DNA of 64,000 bases from Collinsella intestinalis DSM 13280 (GCF_000156175.1 NZ_GG692710.1:792678-856677), one strand, 5' to 3'. Numbered from the stretch's first letter, positions 53,711-62,484 are shown. Notes: generated by a model not told the origin, from the sequence alone. Program-made: numbers and translations.

Positions 53711-55270
53711 CTACTTGCGACGACGGGCGGCCATGAAGGCAGCAGCGGAGCCGAGGGCGGAGACGGCGACCGCGATCATGGAGGCGTCACCGGTCTGGGG
53801 GAGCTTGTCGCCCTTGGCGGGCTTATCGCCATTCTCCGGCTTATGCTCGGGCTTGACCTCAGGCTTAACCTCAGGCTTAACCGGATCGGCGGGTTTGAGC
53901 TCGGCGGCCGGAGTGCTCCACTTGGCGTACACGGTAATGTCACCGGAGGTGTGCTTGGCCGGGTCGAAGGCGTCCTTGCCGTCCTTGTCCAGGAACCAGC
54001 CCCCGAAGACATAGCCCTTGGGGTGGACCGGGTTGGCGGGCAGGGTGACGGCGGCGCCCTCGACGGCCTCGACGGCGGTGTCCTCGGTGCCCTCGATCTT
54101 GTCATCGAAGGTCACGGTGTAGGCCTTGACGAGGTTGCCCTCAGCCTGGGCGATGGCAGCGTTGAGGTCGCTCACGGCGCCCAGGTTCTCGGTGGCGGTG
54201 CCGGCCTTGATGCGGGCGAGCAGGTCCTCGGCCTTGGCAAGGGTCTCCTCGAGAGCCTTCACGGTCTCGGCGGAGTAGTCGCCGGCATGATCGCGCAGGA
54301 GGGCGCGGACGCGGGCGATGGTGGCCTCAAGATCCTTCGTGTCATAAGCCTGGGTCTGGTCGATCTTCTCAGCGCCGGTGATGGCCGCCTCGAGGATATA
54401 GCTATCCCCACCCTTGTCCTTTGTGGTGCCGTTGAGATACAGGCGCACGTACCGGCCCTTGACAGGGTCCTTGCCGGCCATGAGATCCTTGCCGGCAGCA
54501 GTCTCCTCGTAATACGAGTCGGTCGGATTCACGCCGAGCTTGAACACGTCGGCCTTATCGTCAGCGGAATAATACACAACGGACTTGCTGGCGAAATTCG
54601 GGTCGTCGGAAACCACGAGAGCCGTGTGCGCATAGCTAGCGCCATCAATCGGCTTGCGCCACAGCGTGAAGGTGTCGATGGACTCGCTTGCCTTGAGGTC
54701 GAACTGGATATAGACGGGAGCCTTCATGCCCTTTCCGCCAACGTGCGCAGTGCCAGCAAAGGAGCCCTCTCGCCACACGGCCTTGCCATTCACGGCCTGC
54801 TTGAGGGGATTACGCCTATAGGTGGGCTGATTATTGCTCACGCTCGAATCAAGCCAGTAAGCGCGAAGCAGGTCGGAAGTGCCCATATTCGCATCGTCAG
54901 CATTGTCGCCAAGGATTGCATCGCTCTTGGGGTCGGTGAACAGGGAGAGGTTCTTACCAGGCTTGAGCGTGCCATACGCATCGTCAAGGTTCTTGAAAGC
55001 CTGCTCGTATGTGCCACTTATCTGGTCGGTCAGTATCAAGTGGGCGCTCGTAAGGGCGTTTCCGACTTTGCTCGTGGCCCAAGACTCAGAAGTCACAAAC
55101 GGCTGCGCTGCGGCAACCTTGTCCACCATCTGCTGCAGCTGCCCCTTGGACACCTGCTGAACCTCGACGATAGGAGCATCAGCGTAGGCTACAGGCGCAG
55201 CGACAACGCCCCCCATGAGACCCGCCACGACGGCAAGCGCCGCGCCGGTCTTAACAATTGCACGGTTCAT
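53711..55270 (-). CDS. LPXTG cell-wall-anchored protein with discoidin-like and InlB-type repeat domains
   Basis: A 519-aa secreted surface protein. Signal peptide residues 1-30 (cut after AYA). Residues about 130-300 resemble an F5/8-type C (discoidin) carbohydrate-binding fold (VYIQFDLKASESIDTFTLWR; GRYVRLYLNG). About 310-380 is a helical FIVAR-like segment. About 383-451 is an InlB/Flg_new-type repeat (YTVTFDD...GYVFGGWFLDKDG...DITVYAKW). A Pro/Lys/Glu-rich wall spacer leads to LPQTG (490-494), a hydrophobic helix and an RRRK tail, a class A sortase signal. The role is probably host glycan or mucin binding, inferred from domains only. It sits between rpoB and galU. Confidence 0.88.
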   Translation of the reverse strand: MNRAIVKTGAALAVVAGLMGGVVAAPVAYADAPIVEVQQVSKGQLQQMVDKVAAAQPFVTSESWATSKVGNALTSAHLILTDQISGTYEQAFKNLDDAYGTLKPGKNLSLFTDPKSDAILGDNADDANMGTSDLLRAYWLDSSVSNNQPTYRRNPLKQAVNGKAVWREGSFAGTAHVGGKGMKAPVYIQFDLKASESIDTFTLWRKPIDGASYAHTALVVSDDPNFASKSVVYYSADDKADVFKLGVNPTDSYYEETAAGKDLMAGKDPVKGRYVRLYLNGTTKDKGGDSYILEAAITGAEKIDQTQAYDTKDLEATIARVRALLRDHAGDYSAETVKALEETLAKAEDLLARIKAGTATENLGAVSDLNAAIAQAEGNLVKAYTVTFDDKIEGTEDTAVEAVEGAAVTLPANPVHPKGYVFGGWFLDKDGKDAFDPAKHTSGDITVYAKWSTPAAELKPADPVKPEVKPEVKPEHKPENGDKPAKGDKLPQTGDASMIAVAVSALGSAAAFMAARRRK

Positions 55271-55283
55271 AAAACCCCCAACT

Positions 55284-55299
55284 GAGGACCGAAGTCCTC
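55284..55299 (-). promoter_or_regulatory. UUCG hairpin just before the surface-protein ribosome-binding site
   Basis: Minus-strand GAGGAC-TTCG-GTCCTC, a very stable tetraloop, ends a few nt before GTTGGGGG and the ATG at 55270. It may tune translation or protect the 5' region. Confidence 0.45.
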
Positions 55300-55381
55300 G
55301 ATATGCGGACGCGCGGTCAAAGGCGCGCCCTTCTCATAATCTCTCATAAGCTCAGTAGGTCTATGAGAATTTTACCTGTGA

Positions 55382-55387
55382 ATTATA
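55382..55387 (-). promoter_or_regulatory. Putative -10 of the surface-protein promoter
   Basis: Perfect minus-strand TATAAT, with TTGCGT 15 nt upstream (a short spacer). It predicts a leader of about 105 nt and lies just after the galU terminator, as expected for an independent gene. Confidence 0.55.
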
Positions 55388-55409
55388 ACGCGGGGTTTCA
55401 CGACGCAAC

Positions 55410-55448
55410 GCGAAAACAGAAATCCCGCACGGAACAACCCGTGCGGGA
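55410..55448 (-). terminator. Terminator after galU
   Basis: Minus-strand TCCCGCACGG...CCGTGCGGGA (10-bp perfect stem, 6-nt loop) followed by TTTCTGTTTT. Confidence 0.88.
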
Positions 55449-55506
55449 CAAGGAAGGGCGACGTGCGCCCGCCATATGAGGATTGAGGAACCTGCAGGCA
55501 CAAGTC

Positions 55507-56412
55507 CTAGCGGCTGAGCCCACCGCGCTCGTCGACGGCCGCCCAGAACTCGCCGGCGAAGCGGGGGTCGCTCGCGGCCATGAGGGCGTTGGTGGCGATC
55601 CAGCCGGAGGGGGTGCCGGTGTCGTAGCCGGACAGCGGGTCGATGACGACGGCGTACATGGCCTCGCGGTCCAGGCTGCGCGCCATGGCGTCGGTCAGCT
55701 GGATCTCGCCGCCCTTGCCGGGCTGCTGGTTGGCGAGCAGCTCCATCACGAGCGGGCTCAGCAGGTAGCGGCCCACGATGTAGAGGTTGGAGGGGGCCGC
55801 CTCGGGGCTCGGCTTCTCGACCAGGCCGCCGATGCGCCACACGGCGCCCGGCTCGGTCTCCCCCGCGCCCTCGCAGCCCTCGAGCGTGCCCACGAAGTCG
55901 CCGGCGATGACGCCGTAGCGGTCCACCTGGTCGGGCGCGCAGGGCGCCACGGCGATCACGGACGCGCCGCCGTGGGCGCGGGAGACCTCGAGCATCTTGT
56001 CGCAGATGTCCTTGGCGGGCACCACGTAGTCGCCCAGCAGGACCAGGAAGGGCTCGCCGGCGCAGGCGTCGGCGGCGGAGCGGATGGCGTGGCCCAGGCC
56101 CTTGGGCTCGTACTGGTAGCGGAAGTCCACGGGCATGTTGCCGGCGTGGGCGATCGCGTCGGCGTAGCCGGCCTTGCCGCGCTCGCGCAGCAGGGTCTCC
56201 AGGGAGCGGTCGGGCTGGAAGTAACTCAGCAGCTCGGGCTTGCCGGGGCTCGTCACGATGATGGCGGCGTCGACCTCCTCAGGGTCGAGGGCCTCCTCCA
56301 CCACGTACTGGATGACCGGCTTGTCGAGGACCGGCAGCATCTCCTTGGGGGTGCACTTGGTGGCGGGCAGGAAGCGGGTGCCGAGGCCGGCGGCGGGGAT
56401 GATAGCCTTCAT
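55507..56412 (-). CDS. galU: UTP--glucose-1-phosphate uridylyltransferase
   Basis: Makes UDP-glucose from UTP and glucose 1-phosphate for envelope glycans (301 aa). The nucleotide-binding start MKAIIPAAGLGTRFLPATKC, with CTPKEMLPVLDKPVIQY, is diagnostic, and EKPSPEAAPSNLYIVGRYLL follows. The ATG at 56412 has GAAAGGACAGTCA upstream; 18 earlier in-frame codons are unsupported. Monocistronic between terminators. Confidence 0.96.
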   Translation of the reverse strand: MKAIIPAAGLGTRFLPATKCTPKEMLPVLDKPVIQYVVEEALDPEEVDAAIIVTSPGKPELLSYFQPDRSLETLLRERGKAGYADAIAHAGNMPVDFRYQYEPKGLGHAIRSAADACAGEPFLVLLGDYVVPAKDICDKMLEVSRAHGGASVIAVAPCAPDQVDRYGVIAGDFVGTLEGCEGAGETEPGAVWRIGGLVEKPSPEAAPSNLYIVGRYLLSPLVMELLANQQPGKGGEIQLTDAMARSLDREAMYAVVIDPLSGYDTGTPSGWIATNALMAASDPRFAGEFWAAVDERGGLSR

Positions 56413-56504
56413 TGACTGTCCTTTCAGCACGACGCGCGCTCGTCGCACGCGAATTAAAATGCGCAATGTGCATACATTTGGCTATGTTACTCGTCCGAGA
56501 ACGA

Positions 56505-56534
56505 TTTATCGAATTCCACACGGATATCCCGCAA
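56505..56534 (-). promoter_or_regulatory. Putative galU promoter
   Basis: Minus-strand TTGCGG (56529-56534), 18 nt, GATAAA (56505-56510). It lies between the rplL terminator and galU. Confidence 0.4.
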
Positions 56535-56572
56535 GTATTTTGCAATACCCCGTCACGGGCCGCCGTTTTACG

Positions 56573-56604
56573 AAAAAAGCGGGACCCACCAACGTGGATC
56601 CCGC
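56573..56604 (-). terminator. Terminator of rplJL
   Basis: Minus-strand 11-bp stem with one mismatch (GCGGGATCCAC with GTGGGTCCCGC) followed by TTTTTT. It separates rplL from galU and rpoB downstream. Confidence 0.94.
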
Positions 56605-56659
56605 CTATATGAGCGCGATATGGCTCAAGCAGTCCGCAGGTGATGCACCTGCGCGGAAA

Positions 56660-57037
56660 CTACTTCAGGGTAACGGCAGCGCCGGCAGCCTCGAGCTTCT
56701 CCTTGGCGGCCTCGGCGTCCTCCTTCTTGGCACCCTCGATGACGGCCTTAGGAGCGTTCTCGACGACCTCCTTGGCCTCCTTCAGGCCGAGGGAGGTGAG
56801 CTCACGGACGACCTTGATGACCTGGATCTTGTTGTCGCCGAAGCCCTCGAGCACGACGTCAAACTCGGTCTTCTCCTCGGCCTCCTCAGCGGCGGCGACA
56901 GGGCCGGCCACGACGGCGGCAGGAGCAGCGGCGGAAACGCCGAAGGTGTCCTCGATAGCCTTGACGAGCTCGGAAGCCTCGAGCAGGGTCATTTCCTTCA
57001 GAGCCTCGATGATCTCATCGGTGGTAAGCTTAGCCAT
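56660..57037 (-). CDS. rplL: 50S ribosomal protein L7/L12
   Basis: Stalk protein present in several copies that recruits translation GTPases (125 aa). N-terminal dimer domain, Ala-rich hinge and C-terminal factor-binding domain [20 protein letters not shown]. The 109-nt gap from rplJ contains a TCCCTGC/GCAGGGA hairpin (57056-57074) just before its ribosome-binding site. Confidence 0.98.
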   Translation of the reverse strand: MAKLTTDEIIEALKEMTLLEASELVKAIEDTFGVSAAAPAAVVAGPVAAAEEAEEKTEFDVVLEGFGDNKIQVIKVVRELTSLGLKEAKEVVENAPKAVIEGAKKEDAEAAKEKLEAAGAAVTLK

Positions 57038-57146
57038 TTCTAAGTCCTTTCGGTTTCCCTGCGTTTGGCAGGGAGATCAAAACTAAAGTACGGCGCGTTG
57101 TGCGCCAGGGGTCGCGACCGTCAAGCGGCCGCGGGAAGGCCGCCGA

Positions 57147-57668
57147 CTAGGCTGCCTTCTGCTCGGAGATCTGCTGAACGGTGCGGGCGAGACCAGAGGA
57201 AACGCCGTTGACGCAGACAGCGATGTCGCGAGCGAAGCCGTTGATGAGACCGGCGATCTGACCCAGGAGCTGATCCTTGCTGGGGAGCTCGGCGATGGCG
57301 TCGACCTCGGCGGCGGAAACAGCCTGACCGTCAGAGATACCGCCCTTGATCTCCAGGACGCCCTTGGACTTCTTAGCGAACTCCTTGAGCACCTTGGCGG
57401 CGCTGACGGGCTCCTCCTCGAAGAACACGTAGGCGAGCGGGCCGACCAGCATCTCGTCCAGGTTCGGCTGCTCCTTGTTCTCCAGGGCGATGCGGACGAG
57501 GTTGTTCTTGTAAACCTTCATCTGAGCGCCAGCCTCACGGAGCTGTTTGCGAAGCTCCTGAGCCTGAAGAACGGTGAGGCCGTTGTAGCTCACGACGTAA
57601 ACGCCGGCGTTGGACTCGATCTTGGACTCGATCTCGGCAACTGCATCGATCTTGTACTGCTTTGGCAT
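57147..57668 (-). CDS. rplJ: 50S ribosomal protein L10
   Basis: Stalk base protein that binds 23S rRNA and L7/L12 (173 aa). The start at 57668 follows AAGGAGGTG and gives MPKQYKIDAVAEIESKIESN. KVYKNNLVRIALE and VFFEEEPVSAAKVLKEFA are typical. In bacteria studied, the L10-L12 complex represses this operon by binding the leader. rplK-rplA, usually upstream, are not here; feoAB is. Confidence 0.97.
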   Translation of the reverse strand: MPKQYKIDAVAEIESKIESNAGVYVVSYNGLTVLQAQELRKQLREAGAQMKVYKNNLVRIALENKEQPNLDEMLVGPLAYVFFEEEPVSAAKVLKEFAKKSKGVLEIKGGISDGQAVSAAEVDAIAELPSKDQLLGQIAGLINGFARDIAVCVNGVSSGLARTVQQISEQKAA

Positions 57669-57734
57669 GTGGTACACCTCCTTCTTTTTCTTTTCCGGGC
57701 ACGACCGCCAGGATGTGGGCGGGGGCATGCCTCG

Positions 57735-57771
57735 AAAAAGAAAGCCCCCGCGCTGCTTGAGCGACGGGGGC
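57735..57771 (-). terminator. Attenuator-like terminator in the rplJ leader
   Basis: Minus-strand GCCCCC...GGGGGC stem extended by CGC/GCG, followed by TTTCTTTTT, ends about 67 nt before the rplJ ATG and downstream of the promoter at 57895-57923. A terminator inside this leader fits L10-dependent attenuation as described for Bacillus subtilis. Confidence 0.75.
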
Positions 57772-57894
57772 GAGAAGACAAGTGCTACTCAACCACCTCG
57801 GCTGGCGGGTTTCCCCTTTACTCCGTGGTGCTCGCTTGCGCGGGCACGCTGGAACCGGCTGTCTCTGGCAGCAATCGTGCGTGTGCGATTTGGT

Positions 57895-57923
57895 AGTATC
57901 GCAGCCGCCGCCGATTGCGTCAA
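57895..57923 (-). promoter_or_regulatory. Promoter of rplJL
   Basis: Minus-strand TTGACG (57918-57923), exact 17-nt spacer, GATACT (57895-57900) with TGC directly before it (extended -10). The predicted leader is about 220 nt. Confidence 0.85.
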
Positions 57924-57989
57924 GACGGCCGACGCGATCGAGAACGTATGCACAGCTTGCACACATGCGGAGCGCCAATGGCGCGCCAT

Positions 57990-58034
57990 GTGCAATTTGC
58001 ACCCGTCCCCAATTGCACCCGTCCCCAATTACAC
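57990..58034. repeat. Dispersed CACCCGTCCCC-AATTGCAC motif, tandem pair
   Basis: Two consecutive GCACCCGTCCCCAATT units flanked by GTGCAATTT and ACAC, overlapping the feoAB stop codon region. A perfect 12-nt palindrome ATGGCGCGCCAT (57978-57989) abuts it. The rest of 57669-58028 is the rplJ promoter and leader. Confidence 0.65.
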
Positions 58035-60389
58035 AAAGCCGAGGGCGAGGCCGACGAGGCGCACTATGAAGGCGACCACCCATGCCACGACGCACTGCAA
58101 GGCGAAGACGGCGACCGCCCAACGGGGGCCGAGCTCGTTCTTCACAGCGCCGATGGCGGCGACGCACGGCGGATAGAGCAGGGTGAATACGAGGAACACG
58201 TACGCGGTGAGCGGGGTGAACAATCCCGTGAGCGCGGCGGCGGACTCGGTGCCCAGCAGCACCGCCAAGGTGGATATCACGCTCTCCTTGGCGAGCAGCC
58301 CCGTCACGAGGGCGGTGCTCGCACGCCAATCGCCGAATCCCAACGGCTCGAGGACCGGCGCGATGATGCCGCCCAAACCGGCGAGCAGACTGTGCGACTG
58401 GTCGGCTACCACGTTGAGCTGGCCGTCGAAGGTCTGCAGGAACCACACGACGATGCTCGCCGCGAAAATGATCGTGAACGCCCGCTGGAGGAAATCCTTG
58501 GCCTTATCCCAGGCGAGCATGACCGTCGTCTTCGCACTCGGCAGGCGGTAATTCGGCAACTCCATGATGAAAGGCACCGGCTCGCCGCGGAAGGCCGTCC
58601 GTTTGAATATCAGCGCCATGACCGCCGCCACGACCACGCCCAGCACATACAGCGAGACCATGGCCAAGACGCTCCCCCGCGCGAAGAACGCGGAGGTGAG
58701 CAGACCGTAAACCGGGAGCTTGGCTGAGCAGCTCATAAACGGGGTGAGCATGACGGTCATCTTGCGGTCGTGCTCGGATGGAAGGGTCCGCGTGGCCATG
58801 ATGGCCGGCACGCTGCAGCCAAATCCCACGAGCATGGGCACGAAGCTGCGGCCCGACAGGCCGAAGTGACGCAGCACCTTGTCCATTACAAACGCGACGC
58901 GCGCCATATAGCCCGAATCTTCGAGCATCGACAGCAGCAGGAACAGCACCACGATCAGGGGCAGGAAGGACAACATGCTGCCCACGCCGGCGAAGATGCC
59001 ATCGATCACGAGCGAGCGCACCACGGGGTTGACCCCCATCGAAACGAGGCCATCTGAGACCATCGCCGTGACCTGCGCCACGCCGACTTCCATAAGGCCC
59101 TTGAGCCACGCGCCCACCGAGCCGAACGACAGCCAAAAGACAAGCGCCATGATGAGGAGAAACGCCGGGAACGCCGTGTACCGGCCGGTGAGGATGCGGT
59201 CGATCGCCACTGAGCGCTTGTGCTCGCGGCTTTCGCGCGGTTTGACCACGCACGCACGGCAGACGCCGCCGATGAAACCGAAGCGCATGTCGGCCAGCGC
59301 GGAGAGGCGCTCCTTGCCCGACTCCCCCTCCATCTGGCTGATGACGTGCTCGAGAGCCTCGAGCTCGTTTTCGTCCAGGCCCAGCGCCTCGCGCACCAGC
59401 GCATCCCCCTCGACGAGCTTGGTCGCGGCGAAACGGGGCGGAAAGCCCGCGCGCACCGCATGATCCTCGACGAGATGGATGACGGCGTGGATGCAACGGT
59501 GCAGGGCTCCGTGGTCCGGACCGTCGGCGGGGCAAAAATCCTGACGCCCGGGCAGCTCGCGGTGGCGCGCCACGTGCAGGGCGTGCTCGACGAGCTCGGA
59601 TATCCCCTCGCCCTTTGCAGCGGAAATGGGCACCACCGGGATGCCGAGCATGCCCTCGAGGCGGTTCACGTCGATGGTGCCGCCGTTCGCGGCCACCTCG
59701 TCCATCATGTTGAGAGCGAGCACCATGGGACGGTCGAGCTCCATGAGCTGCAAGGTGAGGTAGAGATTGCGCTCGATGTTAGTCGCGTCGACGATGTTGA
59801 TGATGGCGTCGGGTTCCTCCTCGAGAATGAACCGACGGCTCACGACCTCCTCGCTGGTATAAGGGGAGAGCGAGTAAATCCCGGGCAGATCCGTGATAGT
59901 CACATTGTCGTGCCCCAGTATGCGGCCGTCCTTGCGGTCGACGGTCACCCCGGGAAAGTTGCCGACATGCTGGTTCGAACCGGTGAGCTGGTTGAACAGG
60001 GTCGTCTTACCGCAATTCTGGTTGCCGGCAAGCGCGAACCGCAAAGGCTCGTCGGCAGGGGCGCATTGCCGGCCTGCGCGCGGCCGACAGACGCACTCTC
60101 CGATGGCGGGATGTTCGGATGCCGCAGGGGCGGGATTCTCACGCGGGGCGTTATGGGCATCGTGCACGTCGACGAGCTCGATGCGCGCGGCATCGGCGAG
60201 GCGCAGCGTCAACTCGTAATCACGAAGCCGAATCTCCACCGGATCGCCCATGGGGGCGTGCTTCATCATGGTGACCTCCGTGCCCGGGGTCAGACCCATG
60301 TCCAAGATATGCTGATACAGCGCCGCGTCATCGGAGTCGACCGATGCCACGATGGCGTCCTTGCCGATCTCAAGCCTGTCGAGCCTCAT
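58029..60389 (-). CDS. feoB: Ferrous iron transport protein, FeoA-FeoB fusion
   Basis: A 786-aa Fe2+ uptake protein. A FeoA SH3-like domain occupies about residues 1-75. A linker with Cys99, Cys101 and Cys109 follows. The FeoB G domain has GNQNCGKTT (122-130) and DLPG (167-170). The C-terminal half is the polytopic pore with two Gate-like repeats (GCSVPAIMATRTL; FMSCSAKLPVYGLL) carrying conserved Cys. The start at 60389 follows GAGGGGA. It is typical of anaerobes that take up Fe2+. No iron-regulator box is clear upstream, only a direct repeat at 60484-60514. Confidence 0.95.
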   Translation of the reverse strand: MRLDRLEIGKDAIVASVDSDDAALYQHILDMGLTPGTEVTMMKHAPMGDPVEIRLRDYELTLRLADAARIELVDVHDAHNAPRENPAPAASEHPAIGECVCRPRAGRQCAPADEPLRFALAGNQNCGKTTLFNQLTGSNQHVGNFPGVTVDRKDGRILGHDNVTITDLPGIYSLSPYTSEEVVSRRFILEEEPDAIINIVDATNIERNLYLTLQLMELDRPMVLALNMMDEVAANGGTIDVNRLEGMLGIPVVPISAAKGEGISELVEHALHVARHRELPGRQDFCPADGPDHGALHRCIHAVIHLVEDHAVRAGFPPRFAATKLVEGDALVREALGLDENELEALEHVISQMEGESGKERLSALADMRFGFIGGVCRACVVKPRESREHKRSVAIDRILTGRYTAFPAFLLIMALVFWLSFGSVGAWLKGLMEVGVAQVTAMVSDGLVSMGVNPVVRSLVIDGIFAGVGSMLSFLPLIVVLFLLLSMLEDSGYMARVAFVMDKVLRHFGLSGRSFVPMLVGFGCSVPAIMATRTLPSEHDRKMTVMLTPFMSCSAKLPVYGLLTSAFFARGSVLAMVSLYVLGVVVAAVMALIFKRTAFRGEPVPFIMELPNYRLPSAKTTVMLAWDKAKDFLQRAFTIIFAASIVVWFLQTFDGQLNVVADQSHSLLAGLGGIIAPVLEPLGFGDWRASTALVTGLLAKESVISTLAVLLGTESAAALTGLFTPLTAYVFLVFTLLYPPCVAAIGAVKNELGPRWAVAVFALQCVVAWVVAFIVRLVGLALGFV

Positions 60390-60483
60390 ATCGCACAATC
60401 CCCTCACGGGCGCATCGCCCCGATGCGCCCCATGGTCGATCAGCCGCAACGGGCGGCCAAATTCCAACAGCCTTCATACTACC

Positions 60484-60514
60484 CACGCATGCAAACGATG
60501 TCACGCATGGCAAA
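60484..60514. repeat. Direct repeat upstream of feoAB
   Basis: CACGCATGCAAA (60484-60495) and CACGCATGGCAAA (60502-60514), about 100-125 nt before the feoAB start. Possible operator, with no family match known to me. Confidence 0.35.
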
Positions 60515-60606
60515 CTTTCCATATTGGCCGCACTCGACGGGCGGACGAACGATCCGGCATGACAAGCCCCCATCGAAAGGCGGCCATCCGACACGTCGCG
60601 CATCAG

Positions 60607-61335
60607 CTAGATGGGCAGCCCCTCCCCGCCCAGATGCGCCGCCGGGTCGGCGACCTCGACCAGCGTGAACGACGAACCGTCGAAGCGATACACCAGCACG
60701 CAGCAATTGGGGAAGGGACTGGGGAGCTCCACCTCGGCGGTATGCTCCCAGGCGCGGGCGAATGCCTTGCAAGCCGCACCATGACTCACCGCGAGCACGT
60801 TACCTGAACACGGGGCACCCTCATCGAGCGGACGTACCGCGCAGGACTCGACCGGCGCATCCGTGCGGCCGGGCACGGGGTTGCGCGGACCGATCGACTG
60901 GCCTGACAAAACGCCTTTCGGCGCGGAGACCGGTCTCGCCTCGTAGTCCCCGCGCATCACCGCCGCGAGCGTCGAGGTCAGGCGCGCCTCGAGCTTCGAC
61001 TCCGGCTCGCCGCCAAACGACACGGGATAATCCCCCATGGGTTTGGGCAGGGCCAGCACGTCGGTGCCCTCAAGATCGCCGAACGAACGCTCGCGCAATC
61101 CCTCGAGACGCTGATACGCACCGCCCCACAGCAGCTCCATCGTGCCGCACGCGCGCTCGGCAGGCGAGCTGAACGCCGCATCAAAGCGCACGCCGCGCTC
61201 TCCCAGCCACAATGCCGCGGCGCGGGCCTGCTCACGGCCCAGATCCGTGAGCGGGGAATCACAGCGACCCTGGATGAGCAGTCGGGTGTTGAACACCGTC
61301 TGACCATGACGCACGAGATACAACGTTGTAAACAT
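60607..61335 (-). CDS. Histidine phosphatase family protein (phosphoglycerate mutase-like)
   Basis: A 242-aa member of the branch-1 histidine phosphatases. The phospho-accepting His10 is in VRHGQT and the second catalytic His185 in VSHGAA; Glu82 in RERSFGDLEG is the likely acid/base. A low-complexity insert of about 45 residues (about 132-178, Pro/Gly/Arg-rich) separates the halves of the usual fold. Members dephosphorylate many small metabolites, and the substrate cannot be read from context. Upstream of feoAB on the same strand, 217 nt apart. Confidence 0.9.
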   Translation of the reverse strand: MFTTLYLVRHGQTVFNTRLLIQGRCDSPLTDLGREQARAAALWLGERGVRFDAAFSSPAERACGTMELLWGGAYQRLEGLRERSFGDLEGTDVLALPKPMGDYPVSFGGEPESKLEARLTSTLAAVMRGDYEARPVSAPKGVLSGQSIGPRNPVPGRTDAPVESCAVRPLDEGAPCSGNVLAVSHGAACKAFARAWEHTAEVELPSPFPNCCVLVYRFDGSSFTLVEVADPAAHLGGEGLPI

Positions 61336-61508
61336 GGATGCTCCTCCAGGGTTCGACTATGAGGTGCCGCAGCGGGCGAGCGACACAGCGGATGAGGATC
61401 GACACGTCCGACGGCGCGCATCGGCCGCGTTTGCAAAGCCCCGCCGCGAGGGCGAGAACTCGTGATTCCACGGCAACGTTCTCCCAACCGCGTGCGACCG
61501 TATATTTT

Positions 61509-61622
61509 GGTCGCAAAGTGCCAAGCTGTCACAGAATGGCATTTTACGACCGTTTTCCAGCCCAATTGCCCTCAGAAATGGCCGTAAAATGCCAGGCTGC
61601 ATCAGATTGGCACTTTACGACC
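61509..61622. repeat. Two imperfect-palindrome units repeated at a 71-nt spacing
   Basis: Units 61509-61551 and 61580-61622 (43 nt each) are about 75-80% identical. Both have the plan GTCGCAAAGTGCCA ... TGGCATTTTACGACC, which is itself palindromic. They lie between the divergent phosphatase and the plus-strand gene; nothing else is recognisable in 61336-61508. Confidence 0.7.
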
Positions 61623-61663
61623 ATTCCCTTGCGCGCTCATGATGCTACGTGCGCGTACCCGCC

Positions 61664-61746
61664 CCGCCGCACCTCTGCACTCCGCCGCACCTCTGCACTC
61701 CGCCGCACCTGCTCCGTCGTACCTTTGCACTCCGCCGCACCTTCAC
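61664..61746. repeat. 18-bp minisatellite
   Basis: Two exact copies of CCGCCGCACCTCTGCACT (61664-61681, 61682-61699) followed by diverged or shortened copies to 61746. It lies 85 nt before the start of the downstream gene and could vary in copy number. Confidence 0.85.
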
Positions 61747-61830
61747 ATTGGCTCGAGCATGCGCGTGGCACGGGGAGTCGACACGGGGTACAGTACTCCG
61801 TACGGCTCTCGGGATAGAAAGGGCGAGACC

Positions 61831-62484
61831 ATGGCACACACCCCCATCGAACGCGAGGAGCCGCCGCGCGAGCGCACCGCGCTTCCCGTCCGACTCGCCC
61901 TCGTTGATGCGGGGCTGTCCGACCCCCACGCATGTCTCGACCATCTCTCCCACGACCTGCTTGAAGCGCTCGATGTCTACGAGCACCACATCCCCCTGTC
62001 CGCTTACGGTGCCGCGCGCGTCATCGACTCGCGTGTCTACACCCTCTCCCCCGCCGATGCAGACACCTCCCGCACCTGGACATCCCTTTGCGCGCAGCTA
62101 CACAGCGACGAGCATGCCGGTCACGCACGCACGCCGTTGCTGTACGCGATTGCATGCGCGGATAAGCACGGCTTAATCCAAGCCCGCATGGCACTCGAAC
62201 ACCTCGGTTCCGCCTGCCGTGCGGAAGATGTCCCCTGGGGCGGAGGCATCGCCGTGGGCGGAGGCCTGCTCGTGAGCGCCTCCGTGCGCAGCCCGCGTAT
62301 GGGCCGCATGCGCCGACGCCGCTCCGAGGCGATCGACATGCTCATTGCCGCCATACGCTCGAGCTGCGGCGTGAGCGCCCTGCCCAATCAAAACTCATCG
62401 GACCTCATCATCGCGCCATGCCCGGTCCCGCGCTTCCTCTACGCCCCCACCTGCAAGGCCTACCGGCACTATCGCTGGGAATAA
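61831..62484 (+). CDS. Uncharacterised protein, possibly flavodoxin-like
   Basis: A 217-aa protein I do not recognise with certainty. The start at 61831 has AAAGGGCGAG upstream. After a charged N-terminus comes a beta-strand-like RLALVDAGLSDP. The middle has LLYAIACADKHGLIQARMALEHL. GGGIAVGGGLLVSASVRSPRMG follows, then a basic RRRR segment. This arrangement (core strand, Gly-rich loop after Trp) distantly recalls the NAD(P)H-dependent FMN-reductase-like family. The C-terminus PCPVPRFLYAPTCKAYRHYRW is unusual. Single gene. Confidence 0.6.
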   Translation: MAHTPIEREEPPRERTALPVRLALVDAGLSDPHACLDHLSHDLLEALDVYEHHIPLSAYGAARVIDSRVYTLSPADADTSRTWTSLCAQLHSDEHAGHARTPLLYAIACADKHGLIQARMALEHLGSACRAEDVPWGGGIAVGGGLLVSASVRSPRMGRMRRRRSEAIDMLIAAIRSSCGVSALPNQNSSDLIIAPCPVPRFLYAPTCKAYRHYRWE

